Shown here in pieces: positions 4,367 through 5,147 of a stretch of 5,147 nucleotides of DNA. The notes beneath the pieces were generated by a model. It was given only the letters and a program-made list of their open reading frames with translations. It was not told where the DNA came from and did no database searches. This DNA comes from JBAPRR01 sp049281195 (GTDB lineage Bacteria; Actinomycetota; Acidimicrobiia; Acidimicrobiales; CAVXTF01). The number at the start of each line of letters is the position of its first letter. Position 1 is the first letter of the stretch. The translations under genes were made by a program, and so were the position numbers. The DNA is taken from contig JBAPRR010000032.1 of assembly GCA_049281195.1 (NCBI GenBank), forward strand, positions 1 to 5,147. Direction: 5' to 3'.

Positions 4367-5147
4367 TGGCCGCGAGTGAACCTAAAGAGTCCGCGGACGA
4401 GTCCTCGCAGGTCCCTTACCAGTCGCTCTACCGTCGGTTCCGGCCGCAGCGATTCTCTGAGGTCCTGGGACAGGAATTCGTCAGCCTCGCCCTCCAGAAC
4501 GCCGTGCGCGAGGAGAGGGTCGGTCACGCGTACCTGTTCAGCGGCCCCCGCGGCACCGGAAAGACGTCCACCGCCCGCATCCTCGCCAAAGCCCTCAACT
4601 GTGCCAATCCCGTGGACGGGGAGCCTTGCGGCGTATGCCCTTCGTGCATCGAGATCGCTGCAGGTTCTTCGCTCGACGTACATGAGCTTGATGCCGCATC
4701 CAACAATGGTGTGGAGGCGATGCGTGATCTTGTCTCCAGGGCCGCGCTCGGGACCCCGGGGCGATGGAAGGTCTATATCGTCGACGAGGTTCACATGCTC
4801 TCGGCTGCTGCCTCGAACGCGCTGCTGAAGACGCTCGAAGAACCACCGGGTCACGTGATCTTCGTTCTCGCCACGACCGATCCGCAGAAAGTGCTCCCCA
4901 CGATCAGAAGCAGGACTCAGCACTACGAGTTCAGGCTGATCGGCCCCGATGTGCTGCAAAGCCTTCTCGAGAACGTGAGCAGCAAGGCCGGACTCGAGCT
5001 TCCTGAGCACGCCGTCGAGGCGGCAGTGCGTCGTGGGAAGGGCTCGGCGCGCGACGCCCTGTCCGTTCTGGACCAGGTCGCTGCAGCGGGGATCGTCGAG
5101 CAAGATATTGCCTACCTGGGACAGCTCGCCGAAGCCATAGCGGTGCG
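4366..5147 (+). CDS. dnaX: DNA polymerase III tau/gamma subunit, N-terminal part (3' end outside window)
   Basis: The first 260 codons are visible and the gene runs off the right edge. It encodes the AAA+ ATPase of the clamp loader, which loads the beta sliding clamp and organises the replisome. YQSLYRRFRPQRFSEVLGQE (18-37) is the family N-terminus. Walker A is GPRGTGKT (60-67), the zinc module is C79 with C88-x2-C91-x2-C94, Walker B is VYIVDEVHML (136-145), sensor 1 is ATTD (169-172), the arginine-finger region is TIRSR (179-183) and sensor 2 lies in RRGKGSARDALSVLDQ (222-237). ATG 4366 gives a 16-residue polar leader before the conserved YQSLYRR block, longer than in many homologues, but no in-frame ATG or GTG lies closer. 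Whether a short gamma form is made by frameshifting cannot be seen, as that region is outside. It lies about 120 bases after ffs on the same strand, apparently with its own promoter. Confidence 0.97.
   Translation, partial: MAASEPKESADESSQVPYQSLYRRFRPQRFSEVLGQEFVSLALQNAVREERVGHAYLFSGPRGTGKTSTARILAKALNCANPVDGEPCGVCPSCIEIAAGSSLDVHELDAASNNGVEAMRDLVSRAALGTPGRWKVYIVDEVHMLSAAASNALLKTLEEPPGHVIFVLATTDPQKVLPTIRSRTQHYEFRLIGPDVLQSLLENVSSKAGLELPEHAVEAAVRRGKGSARDALSVLDQVAAAGIVEQDIAYLGQLAEAIAV

Noticed and set aside
4363..5103. 246-residue open frame on the minus strand
   Set aside because: It is the antisense shadow of dnaX, which has every family motif on the plus strand.

Overview
The window looks like a chromosomal segment of a GC-rich bacterium, most likely an actinomycete-related lineage (Actinomycetota, possibly an uncultured Acidimicrobiia-type organism). 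That placement is inference. It rests on high GC in the genes, a short SRP RNA without an Alu domain, a tRNA gene without encoded CCA, and a probable leaderless promoter on dnaX. The order tadA ... SRP RNA - dnaX resembles the known tadA(yaaJ)-scr-dnaX-recR cluster of Bacillus. Here a tRNA-Ser gene and two metabolic genes lie inside that interval.

Layout from left to right. (1) 2-400, plus strand: C-terminal end of an ABC-2 type transporter permease, cut by the window edge. (2) 388-470: four to five tandem 17-bp units between two convergent genes; the units supply the stop codons of both. (3) 2703 down to 467, minus strand: a two-gene operon of tadA (tRNA adenosine deaminase) and an acetolactate-synthase-family thiamine diphosphate enzyme. 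The two are joined by a TGATG stop/start overlap. The 3' end of tadA is a G-rich 9-nt repeat that encodes an extra charged tail and could form a G-quadruplex in the mRNA just upstream of the second gene's ribosome binding site. (4) 2794-3516, plus strand: a metallo-beta-lactamase-fold hydrolase of the N-acyl-homoserine-lactonase type, with Gln where the family usually has the zinc-bridging Asp. (5) 3943 down to 3551, minus strand: a RidA/YjgF-family protein lacking the usual substrate-binding Arg. (6) 4073 down to 3989, minus strand: tRNA-Ser(GGA). (7) About 4122-4243, plus strand: the SRP 4.5S RNA (ffs), with a GGAA tetraloop and an almost unbroken long hairpin. (8) 4366 to the right edge, plus strand: the first 260 codons of dnaX (DNA polymerase III tau/gamma), with no Shine-Dalgarno and a good leaderless promoter.

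How they work together. tadA, tRNA-Ser, ffs and dnaX are core information-processing genes (tRNA editing, decoding, protein targeting, replication). The ThDP enzyme, lactonase-like hydrolase and RidA-like protein are metabolic passengers with no demonstrated shared pathway. I found no clearly new defence or mobile system. The most unusual signals are the all-frame stop-codon repeat at 388-470 and the G-rich repeat tail of tadA at the coupled junction.
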